Below are positions 9,488 through 20,500 of a stretch of DNA of 64,000 bases, in pieces (position 1 is the first letter of the stretch; every line of letters begins with the position of its first letter). Under the pieces are notes generated by a model. It made no database searches. It saw nothing but the letters and a program-made list of their open reading frames with translations, and was not told the DNA's origin. This stretch comes from Rebecca billardiae RCC1528 (taxonomy: Eukaryota; Haptophyta): assembly GCA_965240325.2 (NCBI GenBank), contig OZ251234.1, positions 558,001 to 622,000 of the forward strand, read 5' to 3'. The translations under genes and the position numbers were made by a program.

Positions 9488-11473
9488 TTACTCGATGCGC
9501 TGCCGCTTGGCAGCGCTCTCATCACGCTGCCCGGGCTGCGCGTGAGCGAGGTCCACCGCCACTGCCTGCATCAGCATGCACGCCTCGAGCGGGTCCTCAC
9601 GCACGAACGCGCCCCAACGCGGCTGGCTCACGAACGCGTCCAAGTTGGCCTTCACCACGGCGCGCGCTGCCTCGCCGATCCGACTGCCGGCTCCCGCCGC
9701 GCGCGCGTGCCGCAGGATGTCCAGGCAATTGTCCGCGTCCAGCACGCCCAGCACTGCCTCCTCGCACCGGCCCACCACGAGGCCCACCAGGTCGCCACCA
9801 GCAGACGCCGAGATCGCCTCGGCAGCGTCCGACCCAGACGACTGGGCGCCGCGCTCGGTCCCCGATGCACCCTCGCCGGGCGGCTGCAGCTTGCACGCCA
9901 GCCGAAGCAGCTCGAGCACCACACTCGGCTCGGCGGGTAGCTCGGCGCGACCGCCCGCGTGCAACTGGCGCAGCAGCGCCTCGTGCGCCGCCGAGCTGAA
10001 GTCCGGGTCGGCGTCCACCTCGCGCCGGCTGCCCTCGGCCAGACCGCCGCCCAGCTGCCGCGCAAAGTAGCTCGAGCCGTGCACCAGCAGCGCGCGGCTG
10101 CCGCCCAGCTGCGTGCCGTCGGCGCAGCGGAACACGACGTCATGCCGCGTGGCAGACGGCTCGCTCACCACGGCCGACTGCGACAGCAGCTGCTCGTGCG
10201 ACGCGCGCAGCTCATCGACCTCCTGCGCCAGCCGGGCGCACTGTGCGCCCGCCGAGAGCAGCGTGAGCTTTCGACACGCGTCGTCAGCCACGAGCATTTC
10301 AGCGGCCTTGATGCCTGCGTCCCCGCTGTCCAGGCCGGCGTCGTGGTGCGCAAGACGCAGCAGCGCACCCACTGCCTGCTCGCTGCTCGCCACTGCCGCG
10401 CGGCCGGCGGCAGAGTCGGTGAGGACATGGATCGCTTGCAGCGCCGTTGCACGAGTGCAATCGTCGGGAGAGCGTGCAGCTGAAGCGAGCAGAGGGATGG
10501 CGCCAGCCTTGATGAGTGGTGCGCAGAGCGAGCCGGACTTGGCGAGGCTGTCGAGAGCGAATGCTACGCTATCCAGAGTCTTCTCATCTGTGCTGGACGC
10601 GAGCAGCGCGACGAGCGGTGAGATCGCGCCAGCGTCAGCGATCGGTGCACGCATCGAGTCCTCGCTCGCGAGGTTGCCGAGAGCAACCGCTGCGTGACCC
10701 AGAGTCTCCGCATCCGTGCTGGACGTGAGCAGCGCGACGAGCGGTGAGATCGCGCCAGCGTCGGCGATCGGTGCGCCGAGCAAGTCATCGCAGGAGAGGT
10801 TGCCGAGAGCAAGTGCTGCGTTATCCAGAGTCTGCTCATCCGTGCTGGACGTGAGCAGCGCGACGAGCGGTGAGATCGCGCCAGCGTCGGCGATCGGTGC
10901 GCGCTTTGAGTGCTGGCTCGCGAGGTTGCCGAGAGCAAGCGCTGCGTGACCCAGAGTCTCCGCATCCGTGCTGGACGTGAGCAGCGCGACGAGCGGTGAG
11001 ATCGCGCCAGCGTCAGCGATCGGTGCGCGGAGCGAGGCAGTGGTAGAGAGGTTGCCGAGAGCACGGGCAGCGCCACCCAGGGTGTTGACATCTGTGCCAG
11101 GCTTCAGCAGCGCGACGAGCGGTGAGATCGCACCAGCGTCGGCGACCCGTGCGCAAATCGAGGGATCTCGGCCGGGCGCATGGCGCGCAATGCTCGCAAG
11201 AGCTGTCGCCGCAGCACCCCGATCGCTTGCTTCGCGCGATGCACCCAGCATGTGCACAAGGATTTCGATGGAGCCATCTTGCACGATCGTCTCGGGGTCC
11301 TCAATGTTGCTCGGTTTTAGGACGCAGAACGGCGTGAGTGCGGTCACGATGGCCTCGTGGTCACGCGGCGTCGTCTCGAGCGCGCGCACGAGGTCAGAAA
11401 GCGTGGTGGGGCCTATGACTGCCGAGGCGAGCGACTTAGCGCGAGCCGAGGCCTCCTCGAAGACAGACCCCAT
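9488..11473 (-). CDS. Armadillo-repeat protein with BTB domain
   Basis: This 661-residue protein starts at the first ATG (11471-11473); the frame goes on upstream only with GTG. Residues about 60-350 form armadillo repeats, five of which are near copies of a 42-residue unit with the core ADAGAISPLVALLTSSTD and A.ALGNLA. A short coiled-coil stretch follows (about 395-415). Next comes a BTB/POZ-like segment starting VVFRCADGTQLGGSRALLV with FARQLGG, then EALLRQLHAGG and LDADNCLDILRHA, which fit a BTB fold with its following BACK-like helices. It ends in a basic KRQR sequence. ARM-BTB proteins often act as adaptors, for example of Cul3 ligases; that role is an inference here. A second gene with the same order of domains lies at 46157-48688. 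Confidence 0.8.
   Translation of the reverse strand: MGSVFEEASARAKSLASAVIGPTTLSDLVRALETTPRDHEAIVTALTPFCVLKPSNIEDPETIVQDGSIEILVHMLGASREASDRGAAATALASIARHAPGRDPSICARVADAGAISPLVALLKPGTDVNTLGGAARALGNLSTTASLRAPIADAGAISPLVALLTSSTDAETLGHAALALGNLASQHSKRAPIADAGAISPLVALLTSSTDEQTLDNAALALGNLSCDDLLGAPIADAGAISPLVALLTSSTDAETLGHAAVALGNLASEDSMRAPIADAGAISPLVALLASSTDEKTLDSVAFALDSLAKSGSLCAPLIKAGAIPLLASAARSPDDCTRATALQAIHVLTDSAAGRAAVASSEQAVGALLRLAHHDAGLDSGDAGIKAAEMLVADDACRKLTLLSAGAQCARLAQEVDELRASHEQLLSQSAVVSEPSATRHDVVFRCADGTQLGGSRALLVHGSSYFARQLGGGLAEGSRREVDADPDFSSAAHEALLRQLHAGGRAELPAEPSVVLELLRLACKLQPPGEGASGTERGAQSSGSDAAEAISASAGGDLVGLVVGRCEEAVLGVLDADNCLDILRHARAAGAGSRIGEAARAVVKANLDAFVSQPRWGAFVREDPLEACMLMQAVAVDLAHAQPGQRDESAAKRQRIE
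10560..11189. repeat. Five tandem 126-bp ARM units
   Basis: The word GCGACGAGCGGTGAGATCG recurs at 10608, 10734, 10860, 10986 and 11112, exactly 126 bp apart (42 codons). The units remain close at the DNA level, including third codon positions, so the array grew by recent duplication or is kept uniform by gene conversion. Confidence 0.9.
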
Positions 11474-12925
11474 GTTTTGCTCCCGCCCTTCTGGTGCGCC
11501 GTGACCGGCGTGACCAACCGTCGTCCTCGCGCCGCCCAGCACTGAGGGCCGACTTCACTTCGGGCGGCCAGCCGCATGGAGGCTTGCCTCCTGCCGCCGC
11601 ATTGGCCGGGCAAGGTCGCCCAGCGCACCGGCGGAGCGTGCACCGTAAGCGGCACAGAGGGAGAGGGCCGGCTCCAAAAGGAGCGTCTTGCTGAGGTGCC
11701 CCTGAGCGCGGAACTTGCCGCGCCGGCTCGTCGGGAGCTCTCCACCGCAGCCGTGCGTCCGCGCAAGCTGTCCGCTCGCAGTTTTGAATGTGAACTGCTG
11801 GCAGTTGACGCAACCTGCGCATCTGGCACTCGGAGCCAGTGGCCAGTGGAGGTCGTCTGCTACCGGCTGCCAGGAGGAGGCGGCGAGTACAGTACTGTGT
11901 GCTCACGCAGCTGAGGAAGAGCAATGTGCTGTGCTGTGCGTCGCACTCGCAGGCCGGCCCGCCTCTGCCTCACCGCGTCCGTCGCGCCTGCAGAGACAAT
12001 AAAGAGACAAGAGTATGCCGTGACACCGTACTGCAGCATGGCACATATCGACAGTAAGCCGCAGCGCCGCGCGAGGCGCGGAGCAAGCCACACTCAAGCG
12101 TTGCTGACTAGAATCAGGAATCATCAGCGACTCCGAAAGCACGTAATGCACGGCTAATCAGGTGGCTGGCGACACAGTCATGGCAATGAGCGATCGCTAG
12201 CTGCGCAACGTCCTGGCTGTCATCGTAGCTAGTCTTACTAGTGCTAGGTGCACCGACCTGGCGCCGCGTCGCCGGGCGTGATGCGCGCGCGTGCTACGAG
12301 TGTACGATGGTGCCGTCGGTGCTCACAAGCGTGACTAGTTACTGTATCAGATTACTACCGCGTGCAAATGCTTTATACAATCTACACGGCCTGACCGTGC
12401 GACACCCACGAGGCACGACACTGCGCCGCAGGCGCCGCAGGCCCGCAGTAGTCTCACAGGTCATGCCGTACACTTAAAGAGCGTAGTAGCTACTACTTGC
12501 TTATTATGGCAACTGATGGTGTTGAACTGACTGTGGGCAAAATGCCGATATCTACTATCTAGTCGCAACAAGTGAACAATACGGTATACGAGTCCGCCGA
12601 CAGTACCACGGCGAGAAGTCATCCCGGCGGCGGTCAGCTCGTCTCATCACTCATTCGACTCATATCATTGATCATAATCTGCTCCGGATTGTCAGGGCCC
12701 CCTGCCCCCGCGGATCCGGACCCGCCGGTCACGGACACGAACCCGGCTATGCTGCTATAAGAGTATTGACGATTGAGTCAACTCCGCCGGGCGGATGATA
12801 AAGCCCGTATAAGCTGCATGCGCTGCAAACTAGTCTGTGAGCAACTGCGCACCGGCGGCGGTCTCTTAGCAGTGTAGTCGCCTAGCTAATCGTCCGGCAG
12901 CAGAATGATGCTCTCTGCTCACACT

Positions 12926-12977
12926 CGTCTCTCGTCTCTCTCTCTCTCTCTCTCTCGTCTCGAGTTCTCTCTCTCTG
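12926..12977. repeat. TC microsatellite
   Basis: An imperfect (TC)n tract with interspersed CGTCTC, not in a gene. Confidence 0.85.
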
Positions 12978-13386
12978 ATTGTATGCCGGGCACCGTACGT
13001 ACACCGCGCACGTAGTCAATCAAGACCAGCGCGGACTTGAACCGCCAACCGGGTGACGACTGCTGATCGGACGACGGCGTAGTCTGACCAGTGACGGGCT
13101 GACGGCCGCACCGCGGCCAGCCGCGCAGCGCAGTGCCGATCGCCGCCGACCGGACGATTCTCGCGGACAACAGTCAGTGACACGGTACCGCTGATATGTC
13201 GGTATACTACTCTGTAGCTTAATGATGACTATAGTTACTCTCAAGTCTCGATGTCTATCAGACCATCAGTACAGTAAAGTGCCTCCTGATTAATATATAG
13301 AATAAAATAATGCTCTGCTGATGATAATTGACAAATTTTAATTGATACAAGGGCGTTCCCGGGATCCTGCCACACGCTCCAAACGG

Positions 13387-13411
13387 CATGCCCCCCCCTG
13401 GGGGGGGCATG
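13387..13411. repeat. Perfect C8/G8 hairpin
   Basis: Arms CATGCCCCCCCC and GGGGGGGGCATG flank a single T, giving a 12-bp stem with almost no loop. Confidence 0.85.
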
Positions 13412-13636
13412 GCTACCGGACTGGCGCGGGCCGTAATATCAAATGTACCCGCTTGAAATAGAGAAAGCCAATTTCAATAGGAACGCGGTTCGATTTGGCG
13501 TATGACCAGTGCGGGGAACGCCCCTGTGGCCTGCCAGGCCTGCGCTGATGATTCCATGCATGACTCGGCGCCGACCGAGGCGACGTACCGCGTAATGCGG
13601 GGCCGCACCGCCGACAGCATGGTCCTCCATTCAGAC

Positions 13637-13668
13637 CATTCATCATCACGGGTCCGTGATGATGAATG
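13637..13668. repeat. 15-bp-arm perfect hairpin
   Basis: CATTCATCATCACGG and its exact reverse complement are separated by only GT. The function is unknown. Confidence 0.85.
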
Positions 13669-13819
13669 CCACACGATACGACGATTCGAAAAAATCGGAT
13701 TCCGGAGAAGTGACTGTCTCTGATCTCGAGCCCGCTGGTCAGCCTTGGCCTCCTAGTCATTGTTGGCAGCCGGCCTTGGCCCCGCTGCACGGGAAACGGG
13801 GGCTAGACCACGTGCAGGC

Positions 13820-14246
13820 TCAGGCCGTGCGAAGAACGAGATGCACGCCGCTATCCGTGTCGACGATGCCTGCGGACGAGCGGGGGGTAGTTAAGGGTAC
13901 GGCGTGAAGCTGCGTGCCGGTCGTCGCGGCTCGAGGCGGCGCGTGCGCGCGCACCGCTCATAGCGCCGACATCCAGACCGAACGCGGCGTCCTCGAACGG
14001 CTTCTGCATCTCACCCCGGCCGAACTGTCCCAGGTCACCGCCACGGCTGAAGGAGCTGCAGTCGCTGCGCTGCTGCGCCGCGTCTGCAAACGTGATCTGA
14101 CCCGACTGGATCTGCTCCTGCCACTTCGTGAGCTCCTCGATGGCGGCCTGCTTGCTCACGCTCGCCGTCGACTGGTTCGTGCGGCGCGACACCGGGTTGC
14201 GCGATCCCTCGTGCTTGATGAGCAGGTGGCTCGCGCGCACGGACAT
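13820..14246 (-). CDS. PIN1: Pin1-type (parvulin) peptidyl-prolyl isomerase
   Basis: Exons 14246-13955 and 13869-13820 give 113 residues. The intron (13870-13954, 85 bp) begins GTGCGC and ends CCGCAG; splicing rebuilds the end of the fold as AMSGIVDTDSGVHLVLRTA. Hallmarks are ASHLLIKH at the start, a basic pocket (Lys11, Arg16, Arg21-Arg22) that reads phosphate on Ser/Thr-Pro substrates, SDCSS with the active Cys63, GGDLGQFGRGEMQKPFEDAAF, and His107. The enzyme flips phospho-Ser/Thr-Pro bonds. There is no N-terminal WW domain, as in plant and many algal single-domain Pin1 proteins. It is transcribed divergently from the dynein gene. Confidence 0.93.
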
Positions 14247-14594
14247 GGTGCTGAGGTCGGCGGCGGCAAGCGGGTGAGCGGCGAGGCGCTTCGCCGCAGT
14301 CCGGGAGCGTAGAGCTCATCGGCAAAGTCCGGGGCCCGCGATCGTTATTCGACTCATGTCAAAGATGGCCGCTATCTAAGCCGGGGCAAGCTCCAAGTGA
14401 GGCCGGCAGTTTGCTGGCTGGCATGGTGCGCGCACGCGCGTGGACGGCCCCCGCGCACGCTCCCTTGCTACGCACCACTCGCCTACCTGTCCTCGCGCGG
14501 CGCGCAGCCTGACCCGCCCGTCCCCCCGCCGTTGCGCGCGCGCGCGCGCGCCGAGCAGTCGGGCGCTCCGAGCGTCTCGCAGGCCGACAATGCG
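14247..14594. promoter_or_regulatory. Divergent promoter region (Pin1 / dynein)
   Basis: This is the gap between the Pin1 ATG (minus) and the first in-frame ATG of the dynein frame. It should contain both promoters and possibly a short dynein 5' exon. No motif was assigned. Confidence 0.35.
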
Positions 14595-17500
14595 ATGGCA
14601 CGAGGGTGCGCGCGGCGCGCGCTCTCCGTGCGTGCAGCGGCGCCGGGCGCTCACGCACCTTCCGCGCCCCTCCCACGATGCCGCGCCGTGCCGCGCAGCA
14701 ACGCGAGCTGGCCGTCCGGCGGCGGCGGCGGCGGCGGCGGCGGTGACGGCCTGCTGCCGTCGACGGCGCTGAGCGCGCGCCAGCGGCGGCAGCGCGGCTT
14801 CTACTCGGAGGCGCTGGACCCGAGCGTCGCCCGCCTGCGCGGCTCGTCCCTCACCGCGCGCGCGCGCGTGGGCGGCGGCGCCGCCTCGCCGATGCGGCTG
14901 CCCAAACCGCGCGCCGCGCTGTTTGTGAACGACCCGTCCGCGCTCACGCCTCGCACGCTCGCGCGCGCGCACGGCGAGCGCGGCACGGCGCCGCTGCTGC
15001 GCACGGACGCGACGACGCGCCCGCGGTTCACCGGGTACGACAAGCCCGTGATCAGCTCGACCCTCGGCGCCGTGCCGCGCGCCTTCCGCCGCTCGAGCTC
15101 GGCGGCGCTGTGGGAGGGGACGACAGTGCACCCGCCTCCCAAGATGATTGGCGGCGAGACGGGCGCGCCGCTCTCGATCCTCGCCGAGCGCAAGCGGCGC
15201 GTGTACGCGGCGCAGGACGTGGTCGCGCTGCTGCGCGCGGAGGGCGTGACCGGCAGCACCCTCCGCGGCCACTTCGTCCCGCTCGACGCCTTCGACGACC
15301 TCGAGCTCGAGACGCGCACCGCGGCGGAGTGGATGGCGTTCGGGCGCGCGCTGCACACGCACGACAGGACGGCGGCGGCCGCGCCGGCGGCGGAGGCGGA
15401 CGCGCCGCTGAGCGGCCCGCCGGCGTTCATCACGCTCACCGACGCGCTCGGCGCCGAGCCGCACGCGCCGCGCCCGCCCTCGCCCCCGCCGATCGAGCGC
15501 GCGCTGCGCGCGCGCTGCCTGCCAGACGAGCGCGACGCGCGCGGCCGTTGGGTCGGCGAATTGCTCTACCACGAGGCGTGCGTGCTGGAATGGGTGGAGC
15601 CCGGCGGCTCGATCGTGGTGGGCGCGCCCTCGCAGCCCGCGCCGCCCGCGCCCGCCGGCGCCGGCGCCGGCGCCGACGCCGACTCCGAGGGCGAGGGCGA
15701 GGAGTCGGAGGACGAGGCGGCGCTGCTCGCGTCGTCGTCGCGCGGCGGCGAGCGCTCGGCGCGCGCCGCGTGGCTGCACGCGCAGCGCAACGGCACGCCG
15801 ATGCTGCGCGTGCGCTGGCGGCGCGCGCCGCCGCGCACGGGCACGGGCGGCGCGGAGGCGCTGCCCGCCGAGTGCTGGCTGCCCCGCGCGCACGTGCACC
15901 TGCGCGGCGAGGACCCGGCGCTTTACGTCGCGCGCTTTGCGAGCGCGCACCGCGCGCGCGCGCGCGCCGAGCGCGCGCTCGGCATGCAGCTGTTCGCCGA
16001 GCTGATGCCGACGGACGAGATGCCCGCGCTGCCGGCGTACTGGCGCCGCCGCGCCGCCGGCTTCGTCTCCGCCGAGCTCGGCGCGATGGCGCCCGAGCAC
16101 CTGCCCCACGCCGCGCGCGATCTCTTCGAGGAGGCGGCGGTCGATTTTGCGCGCGTGCAAAACGCGCTGCAGCTGCAGAGGCTGGCGACGACACGCGCCG
16201 TCGAGCTGCCGGGCTGGATGGCGCTGCCCGCCGAGGCGGCGCTGCCCGGCGACGCGGTGCTCGAGGTCGCGCCCGCGCTCGACCCGCTCGGCCGGCCGAT
16301 CCACCCGCCGCCCGGCTCCGACGGCGGCCCAGATCTCGATCTCGGCGCGGACTCGGGGCTGCGGCTGGTCACGGGCGCCGCGCTGCCGGACTCGGCGGCG
16401 GTGGTAGGCGGGGTGCTGCTGCCGCGCGGCGCGCTCGACTTTGTGCGCTCGCGCCCGCGGCACGCGGGGCCGGTGCCGCTGCCGCCGGGCTCGCAGGTCG
16501 TCGACCAGTGGCAGCACTTCCACTTCGCCACGCTCTGGTCCTCCGCCGACGCGATCCGCGCGCTCGCGGCGGCGCGCGCCGAGTGCACTCGCGTGGTCGG
16601 CTCGCACTCGCTCTTCGCCACGTCCGTCGAGGCGCCGGTGACGCTGGTGGAGTTCGCGGCGATGCAGACGTCGGTGCAGCAGTCGCTCACGACGTTCATG
16701 ATGGACGGCTGGGTCACCAACCTCGTCCGCGCCGTGCGCCCGCTGCGCCAGGTGCACAAGGGCTGGTTCCACGTAGCCGAGGCGCGCGCCGACACGTTTG
16801 AAGGCAGCAAGCTGGCACGGCTGTTACGGCTGATCCACCTGCTGATGGAATCGACGGTACTCGAGCTGCGGCGCGAGGGGTGCGAGGCGTTCGTGCGGTT
16901 CATCGAGCGGCACGCGTGCCCGATCGTGCGCGTGCTCTCGCCCAGCGCCGTCGAGAACGAGGCCCCGCCCGGCCGCGAGCTCGAGCGCTCGGCACTCCTC
17001 CTTGTGACCGTGCACATCGCCGACCACGGCGCGGCGCACGAGCGCGCGGACGCGCCGCCCGGCCCGCTCTTCCGCTTCGAGCCGTCGACCTCCGAGCTGA
17101 AGGGCGCGCTGTACGACATCTTCGAGCGCGCGCGGCACATGCTCAAGGTGCGACGCGCGCCGCCCCCGTGCCCAGTGCCGCTGCCGCCCACGCCACCGCC
17201 CTCTCCGCGCGCCGAAAGCGCCGCGCCGCGCCGCGCCGCGCCGCGCCGCGCGCCAAGATCGCGCGCGCGCGCTCGGAGAGGGAGGGCGGTCGGAGCGGGG
17301 GCGCGGCGCGCGCTCACGCACGCGCCGCCCGCGCGCCGCCCCCGCGCCACGCCGGCCCGTCGGCGCGCCGCGCAGGCGCTCCCCGCGCTCGCGCCGCACA
17401 TCGTCTCGCACCTCCCCACCCACCTCGTCGGTGGCTCATCACTGCCCGAACCCCCTGTCGACGACCGCTCGGTCGAGGGCGCGGAGGTGACGATTCATGC

Positions 17501-20500
17501 GCTGCTCGAGCGCGCGCTCGGCGCGCTCACGCGGTACGCGGCGTCGCTGGAGGCGTTCTGCGAGGAGGACGTGGCCGTGGCGGCGGCGGTGCACGCGCCG
17601 ACCACCGAGCCGGACGAGCTCACGCCCGAGGAGCAGGCCGCTCTGGAGGAAGACGAGCGGAGGGGCGGCGGCGGCGACGGCGCGGCGGCGGGCGCGATCG
17701 CGGCGGGCACGATCGCGACGGGCGAGCGCCGCACGAGCGGGCGCAACAGCGCCACCGTCGGCGGCCTGGCGACGGCGCGGCTCGCGGCGGCGCACCTGCG
17801 CCGCGCGTCGCTGCTGCGGCTCGACCCGTTCGCCCTCGCCGCGAAGGCCGCGCACCACCGCGAGCGCATCGCCGCGCTCGCCGACGGCGTTCCCGACGAC
17901 GTTCGCGTCGGTCTGTTCTCTGTCACGCTCGCCGACGCGCGCGAGCGGCTGCGCGCCGTGCACGACCAGCTGGCGCACAAGGCGCTGGCGCAGATCGGCG
18001 CGCACGCGGCGGAGATCGCGGCGGAGGCGTGCGCCGCGTGCGAGGCCCTCGACGCGCGGCTGCGCCGCCCCGTCCCCAACATCGAGTCCCTGCGCGCGCT
18101 CGAGCGAGAGGTCGAGGCCGCCTCGGCAGAAGTCGTCGAGCACGAGGCGCGCGCGCACGCGCTGCGCGAGGTGGTGGGGCTGCTCGAGGGGTTCTCGGCG
18201 GCGCTGCTGCCGGCGCAGGAGGCGCTGTACTACCAGGCGACGCGGTGGCCGCAGCGCATCGCCGAGCTCATCGCGCACACCCGGCGCGACTTCCACGAGA
18301 ACGAGGAGCGCTTTCTCGCGCAGCTCGTGGCGCAGCAGGACGCGCTGCGCGTCGAGGTGGAGGAGCTGCGCCGGCTGGCGCACGAGCTGATGGCGCAGCC
18401 GTTCGCGCTGGCGGACGCGTCGAAGGCGGCGGCGGGCGTGCAGCGCGTGCTCTCGCTCATCGACTCGTGCGAGCGCCGCGCGCAGCTCTTCGGCTCGCGC
18501 GGCGAGCTGCTCGGGCGCGAGATTGCCGATCTCCCGATGATCACGCTCGTCAAGGAGCAGTTCGAGCCTTTTTCGGTTCTCTGGTCGACGGCGAGCAAGT
18601 GGCTGGAGACGGAGCACGGGCTGGTGCGCGCGACGCTCGGCGATATCGACGCGCCCGAGATCGAGCACCTCGTCACCGAGTCCTCCGCCGACATCATCGC
18701 CGTCAAGGAGCACTACCTCGCGGCGCAGCGCGTCGCGGCGCTCGCGCGGATGGGCGGCGGCCGCGCGGTCATGTCGCGCCGCTCGACGGAGGAGGCGGAG
18801 GGCGAGAGCGAGGGCGGGGAGGAGGGCGAGCCGGCGGAGGTGCACCTCACCGCGCGCGACACGCCGCAGCTCCGCGTCGTCTCCGAGCTGCTCCAGCGCA
18901 TCGGCCGCTTCCGCCCGCTCACCGGTCTGCTCCTGCACCTGTGTGGCCCGGCGATGCGCGAGCACCACTGGGCCGCGCTCTCGGACCGGCTGGGCTATCC
19001 GGTGGACGCGGAGACGACGCTGGGCGAGCTGCTGCAGCGCGACGTGCTGGGGCACGAGGCGGCGGTGCTCGGCGTGTGCGACGAGGCCGCGCGCGAGTAC
19101 GCCGTCGAGCAGCTCGTCGAGCGCCTCGAGCACGAGCACATGGGTGCCATCCCGGCGCGCTTCACGCACTTTGGGCAGACGCTCGCGCTGGTCGTCGAGA
19201 ACGCCGACGAGGTGGAGGAGCTGCTCGAGGAGCAGGCGACGCAGCTCGTCGCGGTGCAGTTCGCGCCCGAGCGCGCGCGCTTCGCCGAGCGCCTCGACGC
19301 CGCCGCCATCGCGCTCGAGCACGCGCGCGCCTTCTTTGCCGCGCTGATGCGATGGCAGCGGCAGTGGGTGTTCCTGCAGCCGATTCTGAGCGCCGACGAC
19401 ATCGCGCTGCAGCTGCCCAACGAGGTGACGTCGTTCAAGGCGGTGGACGCGACGTTCCGCAAGCTGATGCGCCAGTTCAGCGACGCGCCCCCCGTCGTCC
19501 CCTTCTCCCGCCGGCCCAAGCTGCTCGACTCGATCCACGAGGCCGTGGAGACGCTCGACTCGGTGACGCGCGGCCTGGCGCGCTACCTTGAGGAGAAGCG
19601 CTCCGCGTTCGGCCGCTTCCACTTCCTCTCGAACGACGAGGTGCTGACGATCGTCTCGAACGCGCGGCAGCCGCAGAAGCTGCAGCGGTACATGCACAAG
19701 CTCTTCGCGCCCGTCGAGACCGCCGTCTTCAAGCTGCCGCTCGACGCGCGCACGCTGTACGCCGCGACGGGCGAGACGCGCGGTTCGCGCAAGTCCTCGC
19801 TCGGCGGCGCCGGCCTCGCCGGCCTGCCGCGCGCGGCCGGCGGCCGGCGGTCGGACGCGTACCTGCGCCCGCCGAGCACGGCCGGGAGCCACGCCGACGG
19901 CGCGCCGCCGCCCGCCGTCGGCGACTCGCGCCGCGCCTCCGCCCACCTCACCGAGTCGCGCCGCGCGTCCGCGCGCGGCCACGCGGCGGCCGCGGCCGGG
20001 CTCGCGCTCGGCGGCGCGGGTGTCGGCCGGCCGTCGGTCGCGCCGTCGCACGCGCCCACCTCGCGGCCGTCGACGTCGTCCTCCGTCGCGGACGCGGACG
20101 CGGCGCGCACGATCGTCGCGTTCAAGTCGTTCGAGGGCGAGGTCCTCTCCTTCGACCCGTCCGCGCCCGTCGTCGCGAAGGGCCCGCTTGAGTACTGGAT
20201 GGGGGCGCTGGAGCGCGCGATGCTGCGCGCCGTGCACGTCGCGCTGCGCGACGCGATGGGTCAGTACGTCGGCGCGCCGACGAGCCGGGTGGGCTGGGCG
20301 CTGCGCGGCACGAAGGCGGCGATGGCGTCCGAGGGGCGGCAGGCCGTCGGCCAGGCGACGGTGCTCGTCGCGCAGGTGCAGTGGACGACACTCACGACGG
20401 ACGCGCTCGTCGCTGGCGGCGGGCCGGCGTGCCTGGCGCTGCGGCTGCGCATCCAAGCGTGCCTGCTCGCGGGCTCGTCGCGGCTGCGCGAGCCGCTGCA

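Larger units (their letters stand above)
11474..13819. other. 2.3-kb intergenic region with simple repeats and hairpins
   Basis: This stretch lies upstream of the ARM-BTB gene and downstream of the Pin1 gene. It becomes AT-richer from about 12150. It holds a TC microsatellite and two perfect hairpins (listed separately). Short open frames here have no motif and I see no gene. Confidence 0.5.

Noticed and set aside
13413-13790. 125-codon minus frame between the hairpins
   Set aside because: It covers a palindrome and has no motif; likely random.
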